Shown here one piece after another: positions 34,311 through 43,713 of a stretch of 46,421 nt of DNA. This stretch comes from Opitutales bacterium (GTDB lineage Bacteria; Verrucomicrobiota; Verrucomicrobiia; Opitutales; UBA2987). The stretch is from positions 1 through 46,421 of the forward strand of contig JAJFLU010000030.1 in the NCBI GenBank assembly GCA_021772515.1, read 5' to 3'. The notes under the pieces were generated by a model that saw only the letters and a program-made list of their open reading frames with translations, did no database searches and was not told the DNA's origin. Both the position numbers and the translations under genes were made by a program. How positions within the stretch are numbered: position 1 is the first letter of the stretch; each line of letters begins with the position of its first letter.

Positions 34311-35678
34311 CTAACCTTCGAGATTTTTGGTCGGAGGAGTTGCATGGAATTTCCTTCCGATCCACGAATTCAAATGTTCCCGCAGCTCTTCATTTTCCAA
34401 CTGTGAGGTAATTTCCTCAAAAAATCCGAAAACGAGCAATTCCTGAGCCCTTTTGCGAGAGATTCCTCGAGACAGGAGATAGTAGAGCTGTTCCTCATCG
34501 AGCTTCCCTGAGGTCGCCCCGTGGCTGCATTTTACATCGTTTGCCAAAATTTCCAGGCCCGGCAGGGAAGTTGCCTCCGCGCTGTTACTGAGCAGGAGGT
34601 TCCGGTTGGTTTGATAGGCATCGGTCTGCTGTGCCAGTTCCGCCACTTTGATAAGGCCGGAAAAAACCGTCCGCGAATCGTCCTGGAGGGCATTTTTATA
34701 TAAAAGATTGGACCGGCATGAGGGCGCTTTATGGGATTGCAGTGTGCGTTGATCAACTTCCTGATTCCCAATCGGAACCGACAGCGAATAGTTGTCCACA
34801 TTTCCACCCGGTCCATTGAGGCTGATATGCTGCTCATTTCGGGCCTGTCGAGAACCTAGGCTGACCATTATCGTTTCAACATTGGAATCTCTTTCCGCCG
34901 AAACGGTATTGAGATGAAAGGATAGCGTTTCAAGATTCCACTCCTGAATCGCTTGATAGGATACCTGTGCTCCCGGTCCGGCAAAAATACTCGCCATCCC
35001 GCAGGCGAAATTTTTCGTATCCTTGCGGGCGCTCTGAAATATGTCCACCAAATGGACTTTGGCCCCCGCATCGGCTATGACAAGGGTATGCGGAAAAACT
35101 GCCGTCCCCTGGCCGCAGGCCGTGTGATAGGCGACAAAAGGCAGTGAGACTTCCATCCCGGCGGGAACATATAAAAAGGAGCCGTTGCTGAAAAGCGCCG
35201 CGTGAAGGGCTTGAAACTTTTCCGAACCGAGGTCCGGGGTGAAGGTCATGAAGAACTTTCGCAATAGAGCCCCGTGTTCGCTCATCGCGTTCGAAAGCGG
35301 AGACCAGATGAGACCCTCCTGAGTAGCTGCGGTTTGCTCCAGCAATTGATCGTTGGCAAATACCATTTTACCGGCGAAAGATTCGAACAGGTGGGAGCTC
35401 TCCAGCACAGATTTTTTATCCGCATCCGGCAAATCTGTGGGAAGTTGATACCCTTCCAGGCTCAAATTCCCCGTCCTCGCGAACCGCCAAGCCTCGGCTT
35501 TCGGTGTCGGCATGGGCAGGGCCAAAAACTCTCTCCACTGCGATCTTTTCAATTCGAGCAACCACTGTGGGGCATTTTCAAGCCTTTCGAGGCCATGATC
35601 GAACCCTTCCGTGCTGGCGATACTATTGGTCGCAGCGGGAGATTCCCTTTCCAATGTGCTGGTGTTGGCGTTGGCCAT
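34311..35678 (-). CDS. sufD: SufD, Fe-S cluster scaffold component
   Basis: A 455-residue SufBD-family protein, a beta-helix scaffold that pairs with SufB in the SufBC2D complex. Typical runs are LFSNGSFLYVPAGMEVSLPFVAYH near 165-190 and NDVKCSHGATSGKLDEEQLYYLLSRGISRKRAQELL near 386-420, ending in the C-terminal helices. The weak similarity of N-terminal residues is normal for SufD. It follows sufB by 41 bases on the same strand. Confidence 0.92.
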   Translation of the reverse strand: MANANTSTLERESPAATNSIASTEGFDHGLERLENAPQWLLELKRSQWREFLALPMPTPKAEAWRFARTGNLSLEGYQLPTDLPDADKKSVLESSHLFESFAGKMVFANDQLLEQTAATQEGLIWSPLSNAMSEHGALLRKFFMTFTPDLGSEKFQALHAALFSNGSFLYVPAGMEVSLPFVAYHTACGQGTAVFPHTLVIADAGAKVHLVDIFQSARKDTKNFACGMASIFAGPGAQVSYQAIQEWNLETLSFHLNTVSAERDSNVETIMVSLGSRQARNEQHISLNGPGGNVDNYSLSVPIGNQEVDQRTLQSHKAPSCRSNLLYKNALQDDSRTVFSGLIKVAELAQQTDAYQTNRNLLLSNSAEATSLPGLEILANDVKCSHGATSGKLDEEQLYYLLSRGISRKRAQELLVFGFFEEITSQLENEELREHLNSWIGRKFHATPPTKNLEG

Positions 35679-35719
35679 TTTGATAAATAAAGTTTATGAA
35701 ATTTTTCGGATTGGGCGCC

Positions 35720-37147
35720 TCAACCGACGGAGCCTTCCATTTGAAGATCGATCAGCCGCTTGAGTTCGACACTGTATTCCATGGGAAATTCACGGATGAG
35801 ATCGTTGACAAATCCATTGACCGCCAAGCTCATGGCCTGCGCTTCACTCAAACCGCGCTGCTGCATATAAAAAATCTGTTCCGCGCTGACTTTGGAAACA
35901 CTCGCCTCATGCTGGACAGAGTTGCCGTCACCACGCACATTGATGGCCGGATAAGTGTCCGTCCGGCTATTCGTGTTGATCAGAAGCGCATCGCATTCGG
36001 TATTGTTTTTGCAGTTTTTGAGGTGCTTGGGCATCTGCACGAGACCTCGATAAGAAGAGCGGCCCGTGCCCACACTTATGCTTTTGGCGATAATATTACT
36101 CGTCGTGTCATTGGCCGCGTGGATCATTTTTGCGCCCGTGTCCTGGTGTTGACCGTCGTTGGCCAGGGCGATTGACAATACCTCGCCCCTCGCTCCACGG
36201 CCCTTCAATATGACGCCCGGATATTTCATGGTAAGACGGCTGCCGATATTGCAATCGATCCACTTGATCGTGGCATCCTCCATCGCCATGCCTCTTTTCG
36301 TCACCAGATTGAATACGTTTTCGGACCAGTTTTGCACCGTGATATACTGGATGCGGGCACCTTTCATGGCGACCAGTTCAACCACCGCGCTATGAAGCGT
36401 CGTCGTTTCAAATTTGGGAGCCGTACAGCCCTCCATGTAGGTGACTTCGGAACCCTCGTCGGCGATGATCAATGTGCGTTCGAATTGCCCGAAGTTTTCC
36501 GCATTGATACGGAAATAGGCCTGTAGCGGCTGTTTCACATGCACACCGGGTGGGACGTAAATAAAACTGCCGCCGCTGAATACCGCGCTGTTCAACGCGC
36601 TGAATTTATTATCACCGGTCGGAATGACTTTGCCGAAAAACTTGCGAAAAATTTCCGGGTGTTCCTTCAAACCCTCGGTCGAACCGACAAAAATGACACC
36701 TTCTTCGGCCAGCTTGGTTTTCATGTTCGAGTAGGCCGCCTCGCTGTCGAATTGAGCCTCCACTCCGGCCAGAAACTTACGCTCCTGCTCCGGGATACCC
36801 AGACGCTCGAAAGTTTCCTTCACATCATCGGGCACCTCATCCCAGGTGCGGCTCGGCTGCTGCCCCTTGGAAAGATAGTAACGGATTTTGGAATAATCGA
36901 TATTTTCGAGATCCTTCGATGCCCAGTGGGTCGGGGTGGGTTTGCTCTCAAAAATCTTGAGCGCTTTGAGGCGAAAATCTCGCACCCATTCCTCCTCGTT
37001 CTTCACATTGGAGATGTATTCGACGGTTTTTTCGCTCAACCCGGTGCCAGCATCGTAGGAATAATCCTCCTTGTATTTGAAATTCCCTATATCCCGATCA
37101 ATGGCGATCGATTCACTGGAAGTCTCTTTTTCGATTGTGGCAGGCAT
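35720..37147 (-). CDS. sufB: SufB, Fe-S cluster scaffold protein
   Basis: The cluster-building scaffold of the SUF system. I start at the ATG at 37147 ([11 protein letters not shown]), giving 475 residues, near the family norm of 470-495; an ATG 11 codons upstream (37180) lies five bases after the sufC stop and is possible too. Hallmarks are [23 protein letters not shown] near 205, [10 protein letters not shown] with a conserved Cys, and [17 protein letters not shown] C-terminal repeats ending in [22 protein letters not shown]. No ribosome-binding site is clear before either start, which may mean translational coupling to sufC. Confidence 0.95.
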   Translation of the reverse strand: MPATIEKETSSESIAIDRDIGNFKYKEDYSYDAGTGLSEKTVEYISNVKNEEEWVRDFRLKALKIFESKPTPTHWASKDLENIDYSKIRYYLSKGQQPSRTWDEVPDDVKETFERLGIPEQERKFLAGVEAQFDSEAAYSNMKTKLAEEGVIFVGSTEGLKEHPEIFRKFFGKVIPTGDNKFSALNSAVFSGGSFIYVPPGVHVKQPLQAYFRINAENFGQFERTLIIADEGSEVTYMEGCTAPKFETTTLHSAVVELVAMKGARIQYITVQNWSENVFNLVTKRGMAMEDATIKWIDCNIGSRLTMKYPGVILKGRGARGEVLSIALANDGQHQDTGAKMIHAANDTTSNIIAKSISVGTGRSSYRGLVQMPKHLKNCKNNTECDALLINTNSRTDTYPAINVRGDGNSVQHEASVSKVSAEQIFYMQQRGLSEAQAMSLAVNGFVNDLIREFPMEYSVELKRLIDLQMEGSVG

Positions 37148-37184
37148 ATTTCTGATAAAAAATTGAATTAATTGAGGCATTCGC

Positions 37185-37940
37185 TCAAACTGCGGCGACT
37201 TCTTCCTTTACCCAGTCGTAGCCTTTTTCCTCGAGTTCGAGGGCCAGATTCTTGCCCCCGCTGCGGACGATTCTACCATCCCACATGACATGCACACGAT
37301 CCGGCACGATGTATTCCAATAGCCGCTGGTAATGAGTAATTAGCAAAATTCCCAAATTGGGGCCGCGCATGGTGTTGACCCCTTCGGAAACAATTCTGAG
37401 AGCATCGATGTCGAGTCCGCTGTCAGTCTCATCCATGATCGCGATTTGAGGCTGAAGCATGGCCATTTGGAGGATTTCGCACCTTTTTTTCTCGCCGCCG
37501 GAAAAACCCTCGTTCACGGAACGGGCGGTAAATTTACGGTCGATCTTGAGCAGATCCATTTTTTCGTAAAGGCGTCGATAATACTGGGCGGCATCGAGTT
37601 CCTCGTTTTCGGCCAGACGAGCAGTCAAGGCGGCCCTGATAAAATTGGCGATGCTGACACCCGGTATTTCACTCGGATACTGGAAAGCCATAAAAAGGCC
37701 CGCGCGGGAAATCTCATCGGTTTCCATTTCCAGAATATTCTGCCCGTTGAGAAAGGCCTCGCCCCCGACGATTTCGTAGTCCTCATGTCCAGCCAGCGCC
37801 TTGGCCAGGGTGCTTTTACCCGAACCATTGGGGCCCATCAGGGCATGCACTTCGCCTTTGGGGACAGTGAGGGAAAAATCTTTGACGATGGGCTTGCCGC
37901 CTACGTTGATTTTCAAATTTCTTAGATCAAGTGAGCTCAT
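37185..37940 (-). CDS. sufC: SufC, ATPase of the SUF system
   Basis: ABC-type ATPase that drives the SufBCD scaffold. 251 residues, normal size. The Walker A motif [10 protein letters not shown] is at 35-44, the signature [11 protein letters not shown] near 148, and Walker [17 protein letters not shown] follows. The family-specific [15 protein letters not shown] is near 81. It heads the suf genes, 50 bases after the Fur-family regulator stop. Confidence 0.96.
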   Translation of the reverse strand: MSSLDLRNLKINVGGKPIVKDFSLTVPKGEVHALMGPNGSGKSTLAKALAGHEDYEIVGGEAFLNGQNILEMETDEISRAGLFMAFQYPSEIPGVSIANFIRAALTARLAENEELDAAQYYRRLYEKMDLLKIDRKFTARSVNEGFSGGEKKRCEILQMAMLQPQIAIMDETDSGLDIDALRIVSEGVNTMRGPNLGILLITHYQRLLEYIVPDRVHVMWDGRIVRSGGKNLALELEEKGYDWVKEEVAAV

Positions 37941-37990
37941 TGATGTTCAATAAATTACAAAGTGAAGAAAAAGCGAATGGATGCCTTATT

Positions 37991-38416
37991 TTAATTAACC
38001 GGTTTTTTGCCTCTGAAACTTAATTCGATCGAATTGGCCTCATATTGTGGGGGGAGGATTGCCTTCAGTTTCCCGAAAAATTCATTCGGCAGATCGATAT
38101 CGTAAACCCTCCCGCTGTTTTCATCGTAAAAATGGGCGTGTTCGGCCAGGTTGGGGCAAAAACGCGATGGCTCACGCTCGAAATTCACCTGTCGAACCAA
38201 ATCGCATTCCACGAGGGTTTCCAGGCAGTTATAGACTGTGGCCAAAGAAATACTGGGCATTTCGCTTTTCGACCGCGCATATACCTCATCCGCCGTGGGG
38301 TGGTCCCTCTGTCCCAGCAAAACCCCGAATACATGCTCGCGTTGGCGCGTGGAGCGCAGACCGCTTTGAGCAAGCGCGGTGTTGAGAATATCAACGGCGT
38401 TTTCGGGTAGATTCAT
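37991..38416 (-). CDS. Fur-family transcriptional regulator lacking the structural zinc CxxC
   Basis: From the ATG at 38416 a 141-residue protein begins [15 protein letters not shown]. The winged-helix part has [12 protein letters not shown] (22-33), HPTADEVY (39-46) and [19 protein letters not shown] (56-74), the Fur DNA-recognition helix. The metal-site part reads [16 protein letters not shown], so the usual HxHxxCxxCG of Fur/PerR is replaced by [10 protein letters not shown] and one structural zinc site is missing; Cys64, Cys71 and Cys87 remain. A codon longer frame upstream begins with ATT and is not used. By position it probably controls the sufCBDT genes directly downstream in response to iron or oxidative stress. 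Confidence 0.88.
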   Translation of the reverse strand: MNLPENAVDILNTALAQSGLRSTRQREHVFGVLLGQRDHPTADEVYARSKSEMPSISLATVYNCLETLVECDLVRQVNFEREPSRFCPNLAEHAHFYDENSGRVYDIDLPNEFFGKLKAILPPQYEANSIELSFRGKKPVN

Positions 38417-38899
38417 GGTTTTCGAACTAGAATCTATTACCTTATTTGGAATGATACCAAAAATCAATAGTAAATGAGATTTATTTTCATTAAAAATTAC
38501 TCATTTGATCCATCGACACCCGAAAATTCTGAAAAAAGCTCGGAATTTCAATTTCACGGGCTCTTTCCAGGACTTTGATATAACTGGTAAGTCTTTGTGG
38601 AATAAACGCTTACCTTCCTTCCCGGCGTAATGGATTACGGGAGTTTGCCGTCTAAATGTTTCATCGTTCCATAGAGTATCGAAGACGGGTATGAGGTTGA
38701 ATGCCGTGCGCAGTATTCTTGAAAAAGAGGGTGAGTAAATATGCCCCATGGAAAATTCCCGATATTCAGCGTAACAAGAACCTGTCTTTTCTCATCACTC
38801 ACAACAGGAGTGGGGCGTAAGATCTCACACCATGCAAGGGTGCACCCGTTTCTCTATTCTATGGATACAAACAGGAGCGGGCAGGCGGGTTCGCTTCCT
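38417..38899. other. 483-base region upstream of the Fur-family gene
   Basis: No convincing gene. The part nearest the Fur-family gene (38417-38510) is AT-rich and contains AAATGAG at 38471-38477 and CTCATTT at 38499-38505, a 7-bp inverted repeat, and AATGAGATTTATTTTCATT at 38472, which resembles a loose Fur-type box; these are candidate operators for the regulator and suf genes. An 82-codon frame on the minus strand (38501-38749) has no recognisable family and is not supported. The rest shows nothing. Confidence 0.45.
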
Positions 38900-39781
38900 T
38901 TAATACTTGGGTGTGACCACAAATCCGTAATCGTAGATGAACTCGTCAACTTCGTCTATGGTCCAATCCACAATTTTCGTCGGAGTGAATAGTTCGTCGG
39001 AAATATCCTCGTCGATCCGACCTTCAATTACATGAAATATGGTCGTGGAATTTTTGCTTTTGTTTTCCATGACCGCTCGCAAAGGCCGCGTGGTTTTACC
39101 CTTTATTTTCTTCGATTGATAGCCGAATGCATTAAAGATCTTTATCAACTCATCCCCCTTTCTGAAAAACTCGATTCTCTGCAACTCGAATCCTTCTTTA
39201 TCGATATACAGATTCCGATGCGTGTAGGGATTTCCCTCCTCCATTGAGCCTGGTTGCGCCTTTACATTATAGCAATCGAGCCCATTGACGAGGGCATCGC
39301 CCTCCCGCTCGTAGGTGAAATTGGACGGCGTTTCCCTCAACAAATCCTGAAAGGTAAAATCCGAACCGAGAAAGGAGCCCGACTGGTTCTTGCCCCTTAG
39401 TTTACGCGCCTCACCGACATCTGGAAGGTACAGATACTGATCGATGTCCTTGCTGCTATCCTGCAGAGCCAAAAGGGTGACTCCCTCGACATCCGCCGGG
39501 CGGATAATCCGTATCAGATACGAACGCCCGCCATCGGGATTTGTTTTGTAAACGGCCAGAAATCGACGTTCAACTATCGTTGGGCCGGGGCTGATGATGG
39601 ACATCCGAATATAATCCAGCTCGGAGTCCACTTCCTGGGCATCCACATATTTGTCGATAATTTGGGCGCCACTCATCTCGTGGTGGGCTGCCATCTCGTG
39701 GTGAGCCGCTTCAGCCAGCGGGGAAATCTGGAGCATGGGAATTGAACATAAAAGAAGAATGGGTAAGGTTTTCGAGGTCAT
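38900..39781 (-). CDS. LolA-like outer-membrane lipoprotein-sorting protein
   Basis: A 293-residue secreted protein with a signal peptide (residues 1-25, cleaved after SPLAEA). The body matches the LolA-like family PF17131-type (GGRSYLIRIIRPADVEGVTLLA near 85 and DQYLYLPDVGEARKLRGKNQSGSFLGSDFTFQDLL near 113), proteins often encoded with RND-type lipid or hopanoid exporters. No exporter gene is adjacent. Just after the signal peptide the sequence repeats AHHEMAAHHEMSG, a duplicated His-His-Glu-Met that could bind a metal or be a remnant of a short duplication. Start ATG at 39781. Partner and cargo are unknown. Confidence 0.8.
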   Translation of the reverse strand: MTSKTLPILLLCSIPMLQISPLAEAAHHEMAAHHEMSGAQIIDKYVDAQEVDSELDYIRMSIISPGPTIVERRFLAVYKTNPDGGRSYLIRIIRPADVEGVTLLALQDSSKDIDQYLYLPDVGEARKLRGKNQSGSFLGSDFTFQDLLRETPSNFTYEREGDALVNGLDCYNVKAQPGSMEEGNPYTHRNLYIDKEGFELQRIEFFRKGDELIKIFNAFGYQSKKIKGKTTRPLRAVMENKSKNSTTIFHVIEGRIDEDISDELFTPTKIVDWTIDEVDEFIYDYGFVVTPKY

Positions 39782-39895
39782 AGACAGTAAAATGGTTAGA
39801 TATTTTTCAGTAAATTTTGGAGTTTTTTTCTAATCTGGCGAGGAAAATCGTTCGGATCTCTGGACGTATGCTGCCACCCGCCAAGGAAATGAATC

Positions 39896-40732
39896 TCACT
39901 CCAGGCGGTATTTTTTTGCGAGTTTACAATACTCTGTATGCTCGTCCGTCTTTCCCCTTTTGAGCGCTCCCTGGGCATATATCCGGCATTTTCTCTGCAA
40001 AATCCGTCGGGTGGCGAGTGCATCCTCAGCCTCAAGAAGGCCGGAATTAAGGATTTTCTCCAAAGCGAGAATTCGATACCGATCCAGGCCCCACTGCCTG
40101 GAAAGCTGCCCCGCGTGCCCCCCGTGTTTGATTATTTGGGGTTCTTCCACGCAATGAACTGGGTAGCGAACACTGATCCGCAGCCACAGATCGTAATCCT
40201 CGCAGGCAGGCAGGGATTCATCGAACAGACCCACTGTATCGAAGATTTCTCTGTCAATGAGCGCCGATGAGGGTGATATTGCGCAAAGCGGAAGGCATTT
40301 TTGAAAAACCCAACCGGAAGGCTTCCTGTGTTTCTCGAGTTGGGCCAGCGGCAGGCCATTTCTCAGCCAAATTTCACCGGTATGGCATATTTTCATGTCG
40401 GGATGATTGACCAGCATAGCCATCTGCTTTTCCAGTTTCTCGGGGAGCCATTCATCATCCGAATCGAGAAAGGCGATCCAATCCCCGGAGGATGAATCGA
40501 TGCCGGTATTACGGGCGGCGCTCACTCCACGGTTCTCCTGAGCAATCAGTTTCACCTCAGGATAGCGCTCCCGGACCCTCTCCGCCGTGCCGTCGGTCGA
40601 GCCATCATCGACCACAATAATTTCCCCCGCAGGGCATGTTTGCGCCAATACCGAATCAAGGGCCCGCCGCAGCAGGTCAGAGCGGTTGAAGGTCGGGATG
40701 ACCACGGAAATGGCAGATTTCCGCTCAATCAT
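39896..40732 (-). CDS. Family 2 glycosyltransferase
   Basis: A 278-residue GT-A-fold inverting glycosyltransferase. VDDGSTDGTAERV at 41-53 binds the nucleotide, and FLDSDDEW at 88-95 carries the DxD-type metal site (Asp90, Asp92, Asp93). Later, ACEDYDLWLRISVRYPV is the ED motif with the catalytic base region. Sugar and acceptor are unknown. The protein has no membrane segment and no neighbour of a polysaccharide locus. It follows the rhodanese gene start side by 32 bases on the same strand. Confidence 0.9.
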   Translation of the reverse strand: MIERKSAISVVIPTFNRSDLLRRALDSVLAQTCPAGEIIVVDDGSTDGTAERVRERYPEVKLIAQENRGVSAARNTGIDSSSGDWIAFLDSDDEWLPEKLEKQMAMLVNHPDMKICHTGEIWLRNGLPLAQLEKHRKPSGWVFQKCLPLCAISPSSALIDREIFDTVGLFDESLPACEDYDLWLRISVRYPVHCVEEPQIIKHGGHAGQLSRQWGLDRYRILALEKILNSGLLEAEDALATRRILQRKCRIYAQGALKRGKTDEHTEYCKLAKKYRLE

Positions 40733-40764
40733 GGAATGGATGGCGATTTTTTAGACCGACTATT

Positions 40765-41310
40765 CTACCAGTCGGGTTGATAGGCGTCGGGCAAAAGGCT
40801 CCAGTTTTTCCCGTAAACATGCACTTTGCGAGTTTCACCGGTCTCGCTGGTAAAAGTTTTTCCGGCATGGGCCCAGGCCAATATTCCACCCGCCAGATTG
40901 ATGGCGCGTATGTTTTTCTTGCGCAATTTTTTGGCATAAACGCCGCTACGGTAACCGATCGTGCAATAAGTGACAATCTTATGATCCTTATACTTATCAG
41001 TATTTGCTTCGAATTCCTCGGCCGTGATGGCCCCCGGAATCATCGACACCCCATATTCCTCCGGGGTCCGCACATCCACCAGAATGATTTTCTCAGTCTT
41101 CTGTCGGGCCACCAGCTTTTCCACCGAGAAATCCGGTATCTCGGGAAATACCTCCTTATGGTAGCCTCCGTATTCCTTTTGAATCGCCGCGAATTTCTCC
41201 GCGTCGGTGGATTTCGAGGCGTGGACAGCGGCGATTCCGAGTAATTGAAAAACCGCAAATGCCAGCAACCCTGCCCGACTCCATAAAAACAATTTGTTTG
41301 GTGAACCCAT
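40765..41310 (-). CDS. Secreted or periplasmic rhodanese-domain protein
   Basis: A 181-residue protein with a signal peptide or N-terminal anchor (residues 10-31, AGLLAFAVFQLLGIAAVHA). The single rhodanese domain (about 55-150) has the active loop YCTIGYRSG with Cys116, and VDVRTPEEYGVSMIPGAI near 78. Rhodanese domains transfer sulfane sulfur. It is a paralogue of the protein at 42453 (both end with HVF/HVYGKNW-like tails), and the two flank the fatty-acid desaturase gene. Confidence 0.85.
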   Translation of the reverse strand: MGSPNKLFLWSRAGLLAFAVFQLLGIAAVHASKSTDAEKFAAIQKEYGGYHKEVFPEIPDFSVEKLVARQKTEKIILVDVRTPEEYGVSMIPGAITAEEFEANTDKYKDHKIVTYCTIGYRSGVYAKKLRKKNIRAINLAGGILAWAHAGKTFTSETGETRKVHVYGKNWSLLPDAYQPDW

Positions 41311-41367
41311 TCTCTAACCCATGAGAGAAAAATCTGCCCCAAAATATTGCACCGGAGCGATTTTTAA

Positions 41368-42270
41368 TCAGTAAACTCCCTTTGCCAGAAGCTGACGCGC
41401 TTCCTCTTTATTGCGGGAATGTTTTATATGGGGCGGCACTTCGCGTATGTCCCAAACGATTCGCACCCACGAAAGCATTTTGAGAATATAATAGGTGGGA
41501 TCGATCTCCCACCAGTAAAAACCCTGACGGGCGGTAGACTTGTAATAGTGGTGGTTGTTATGCCATCCTTCCCCCAACGTAACCAGAGCCAGCCAGAGGC
41601 TATTTTTCGATTCATCCCCAGTGTCGTAGCGGCGTCTGCCGAATTTGTGCATAAGGGAATTGATGGAAAAAGTGCCGTGGTAAAGGAATACCGTGCTCAG
41701 GAAAAAACCCACCACCAGAGTTGACCACCCATGCGTGAAAACAGTCGCCAGGGAGCCTCCGTTGACATAGCCGCCCAATAAAAACACCACGGCGCCCAGA
41801 ACCACCGGCGGGATAATATAAAACCGATTCAGCCAAATGAGCTCCGGGTATTTGGCAAAGTCTTTTACGGCATGAAACTCGGTTTTCTTGTAATCAGGCC
41901 CCAGTATCCAACCTACATGGGAGTACCAAAAACCGTACAATTTCATCGAATGGGGATCCTCGGGGGTGTCGCTGTGTTTATGGTGGTGCCGATGATGCGC
42001 AGCCCACCAAAGCGCTCCCTTTTGGGCCGAGGTCTGTGCCATGAATGCCAGAAAAAATTGAAAAGCCCGCGAGGTGCTATAAGTGCGATGCGAAAAATAC
42101 CTGTGATAGCCGCCGGTTACAAAAAACATCCGTATCCAGTAAAGTGAGATGCAGATGAACCAGTCGAACAGGGTGGACCCCGTCCAAATCATCGCCACCG
42201 GCACAATATGCAACAAAATGAAATCAAATTCATAGATAAACGATGATTTATTCCGTAATTGTTTTTCCAT
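41368..42270 (-). CDS. Membrane fatty-acid (acyl-CoA delta-9 type) desaturase
   Basis: A 300-residue di-iron membrane enzyme that introduces a double bond into acyl chains with O2. The three His boxes are HRYFSH at 56-61, HRHHH at 93-97 and HNNHH at 237-241, in the spacing of the stearoyl-CoA desaturase family. Four hydrophobic segments surround them. It probably controls membrane fluidity in the cold. It is on the same strand as the two flanking rhodanese genes (57 bases to the downstream one, 182 to the upstream one); whether this is functional is open. Confidence 0.92.
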   Translation of the reverse strand: MEKQLRNKSSFIYEFDFILLHIVPVAMIWTGSTLFDWFICISLYWIRMFFVTGGYHRYFSHRTYSTSRAFQFFLAFMAQTSAQKGALWWAAHHRHHHKHSDTPEDPHSMKLYGFWYSHVGWILGPDYKKTEFHAVKDFAKYPELIWLNRFYIIPPVVLGAVVFLLGGYVNGGSLATVFTHGWSTLVVGFFLSTVFLYHGTFSINSLMHKFGRRRYDTGDESKNSLWLALVTLGEGWHNNHHYYKSTARQGFYWWEIDPTYYILKMLSWVRIVWDIREVPPHIKHSRNKEEARQLLAKGVY

Positions 42271-42452
42271 ACTTCTATTCTTCTTTTTTGTAAATTGGTG
42301 CCCTTAACTCATTCAATGAAGCGGTTTTATCGCGTTATTGGGGACTAAGGGCAATGATTTTTCTCAGGGCTGTATGCAATCAGTTTCAGGTTAATTAGAT
42401 GAGACTTCCGAGATATTGTTCCCTCCCCACAGTTTCCCTACAAATTATGCCG

Positions 42453-42986
42453 TTACCAGACAGCTTCATATTCCTCCGACAAGATATTCCAGGTTTTATT
42501 GAATACATGCACCCGCTTGCAATCGCCGCCGGAATCCTGAAATTTCTGCCCCGCGAGAGCCCATGCGATCACTCCGCCCATCAGATTGCGGACCGGTAAA
42601 TTCCTTTCCTCCAGCTTTTGGGCAAATTTCCCGCTTCGGTAACCTGCGGTGCAATAGGTCACTGCGGTATGGCCTTCGTATTGGTTCTGATTTTCCTCGA
42701 AAACCTCGGGAGTTATCGCGCCGGGTATGATTGAAATCTCCCGCTCCTCCGGCGCTCTCACGTCGATGAGGACAAATTTCTCCTTATCCCGAAGATCGAG
42801 GAATTGCTCCACCGTAATATCCTTCAACTCCGGAAAATCTTCCTTGAATTCCCCATACTTCTCTTCCAGAAACCTCATCCGCGCCTCAGGTGAGTCGGGT
42901 TTGCGTTTTGGAAACAAGGCGCCCAGAAGGCTTATTCCAGCTATTCCAGAAAACACTTCCAGCCAAGGTAATTGCAGATCGATCAT
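42453..42986 (-). CDS. Membrane-anchored rhodanese-domain protein
   Basis: A 177-residue protein with an N-terminal membrane helix (about 9-25) and a rhodanese domain (about 55-150): VLIDVRAPEEREISIIPGAI near 72 and YCTAGYRSG with Cys112. The C-terminal run HVFNKTWNILSEEYEAVW mirrors the end of the rhodanese at 40765 (HVYGKNWSLLPDAYQPDW), so the pair arose by duplication. The two differ at the N-terminus, one being secreted-type and one anchored. Confidence 0.85.
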   Translation of the reverse strand: MIDLQLPWLEVFSGIAGISLLGALFPKRKPDSPEARMRFLEEKYGEFKEDFPELKDITVEQFLDLRDKEKFVLIDVRAPEEREISIIPGAITPEVFEENQNQYEGHTAVTYCTAGYRSGKFAQKLEERNLPVRNLMGGVIAWALAGQKFQDSGGDCKRVHVFNKTWNILSEEYEAVW

Positions 42987-43123
42987 GTAATTATTGGTAT
43001 GGATTCCGGCCTCTTGTCGTCAGCCACATTGTCCATTTATTGGCCTTCTAAAAATTAAATCCAAGCAATTTTTCAACCTTGCCACAACAAAAAAGCGGTT
43101 TTCGCAATAGAATCGCATCCAAT

Positions 43124-43669
43124 TTATTCGGGAATCGGATCAGCTTCGGGAAAATCGACCTCAGTGTGGGCAACGTGGTTGAAGTAGTTGGTAAAAATGT
43201 TAAGTACCACATTGGCAATGGTTTCCGTGATCGCCTCATCATCCATCCCGCCCGCCCGGGCGAGTTCCAGGTCATTGTCCGTGGCCCAGCCGCGCCTTTC
43301 CGCCAATGTTTGGGCGAAGCTCAAAACCGCGTTTTCGTATTCGTCATCGGCTTCGATTTGCCGGGCCTTCATAATGGCATCGTCATCCAGCCCAACCATT
43401 TTTCCGATTGCCGTGTGGGCCGCCACACAATAACCACAGCCATTGGTTTGACTGACCGCCAATGCGATTTTCTCTCTCAAAGCAGCGCTAAAATTGCCTT
43501 TTTGAAGAGCGGCTCCAAAATTTAAATAACCCTCGAGGGCGGCGGGAGAATTGGCTAACCCCCGATTGACATTGGGAACCATGCCAAATTTTGCCCGCAC
43601 CAAATCGAGCACTTCTTTTTTCCGGCCAGTCGCCGATTCGGGGTCAATGGGAAGTATTCTAACAGTCAT
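43124..43669 (-). CDS. Peroxidase-related AhpD-fold (carboxymuconolactone decarboxylase family) protein
   Basis: From the ATG at 43669 a 181-residue protein begins MTVRILPIDPESATG. The catalytic motif GCGYCVAAH is complete: Cys78, Cys81 and His85, with Glu67 preceding, the proton-relay arrangement of true AhpD-like enzymes. Family members reduce disulfides of peroxidases or act alone on peroxides. It differs from the other AhpD-fold protein (16619), which lacks the His. It lies 44 bases after the rhomboid stop. Confidence 0.88.
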   Translation of the reverse strand: MTVRILPIDPESATGRKKEVLDLVRAKFGMVPNVNRGLANSPAALEGYLNFGAALQKGNFSAALREKIALAVSQTNGCGYCVAAHTAIGKMVGLDDDAIMKARQIEADDEYENAVLSFAQTLAERRGWATDNDLELARAGGMDDEAITETIANVVLNIFTNYFNHVAHTEVDFPEADPIPE

Positions 43670-43713
43670 AAATTCGGTATGCAGGATGGGATAAGAAGAC
43701 GCGATGCGGGATT

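Noticed and set aside
38501..38749. 82-codon frame on the minus strand upstream of the Fur-family gene
   Set aside because: No recognisable family, no ribosome-binding site and no conserved context; kept only as part of the intergenic description.
39796..40035. 79-codon frame overlapping the glycosyltransferase 3' end
   Set aside because: It overlaps a well-supported GT2 gene in another frame and has no similarity of its own.
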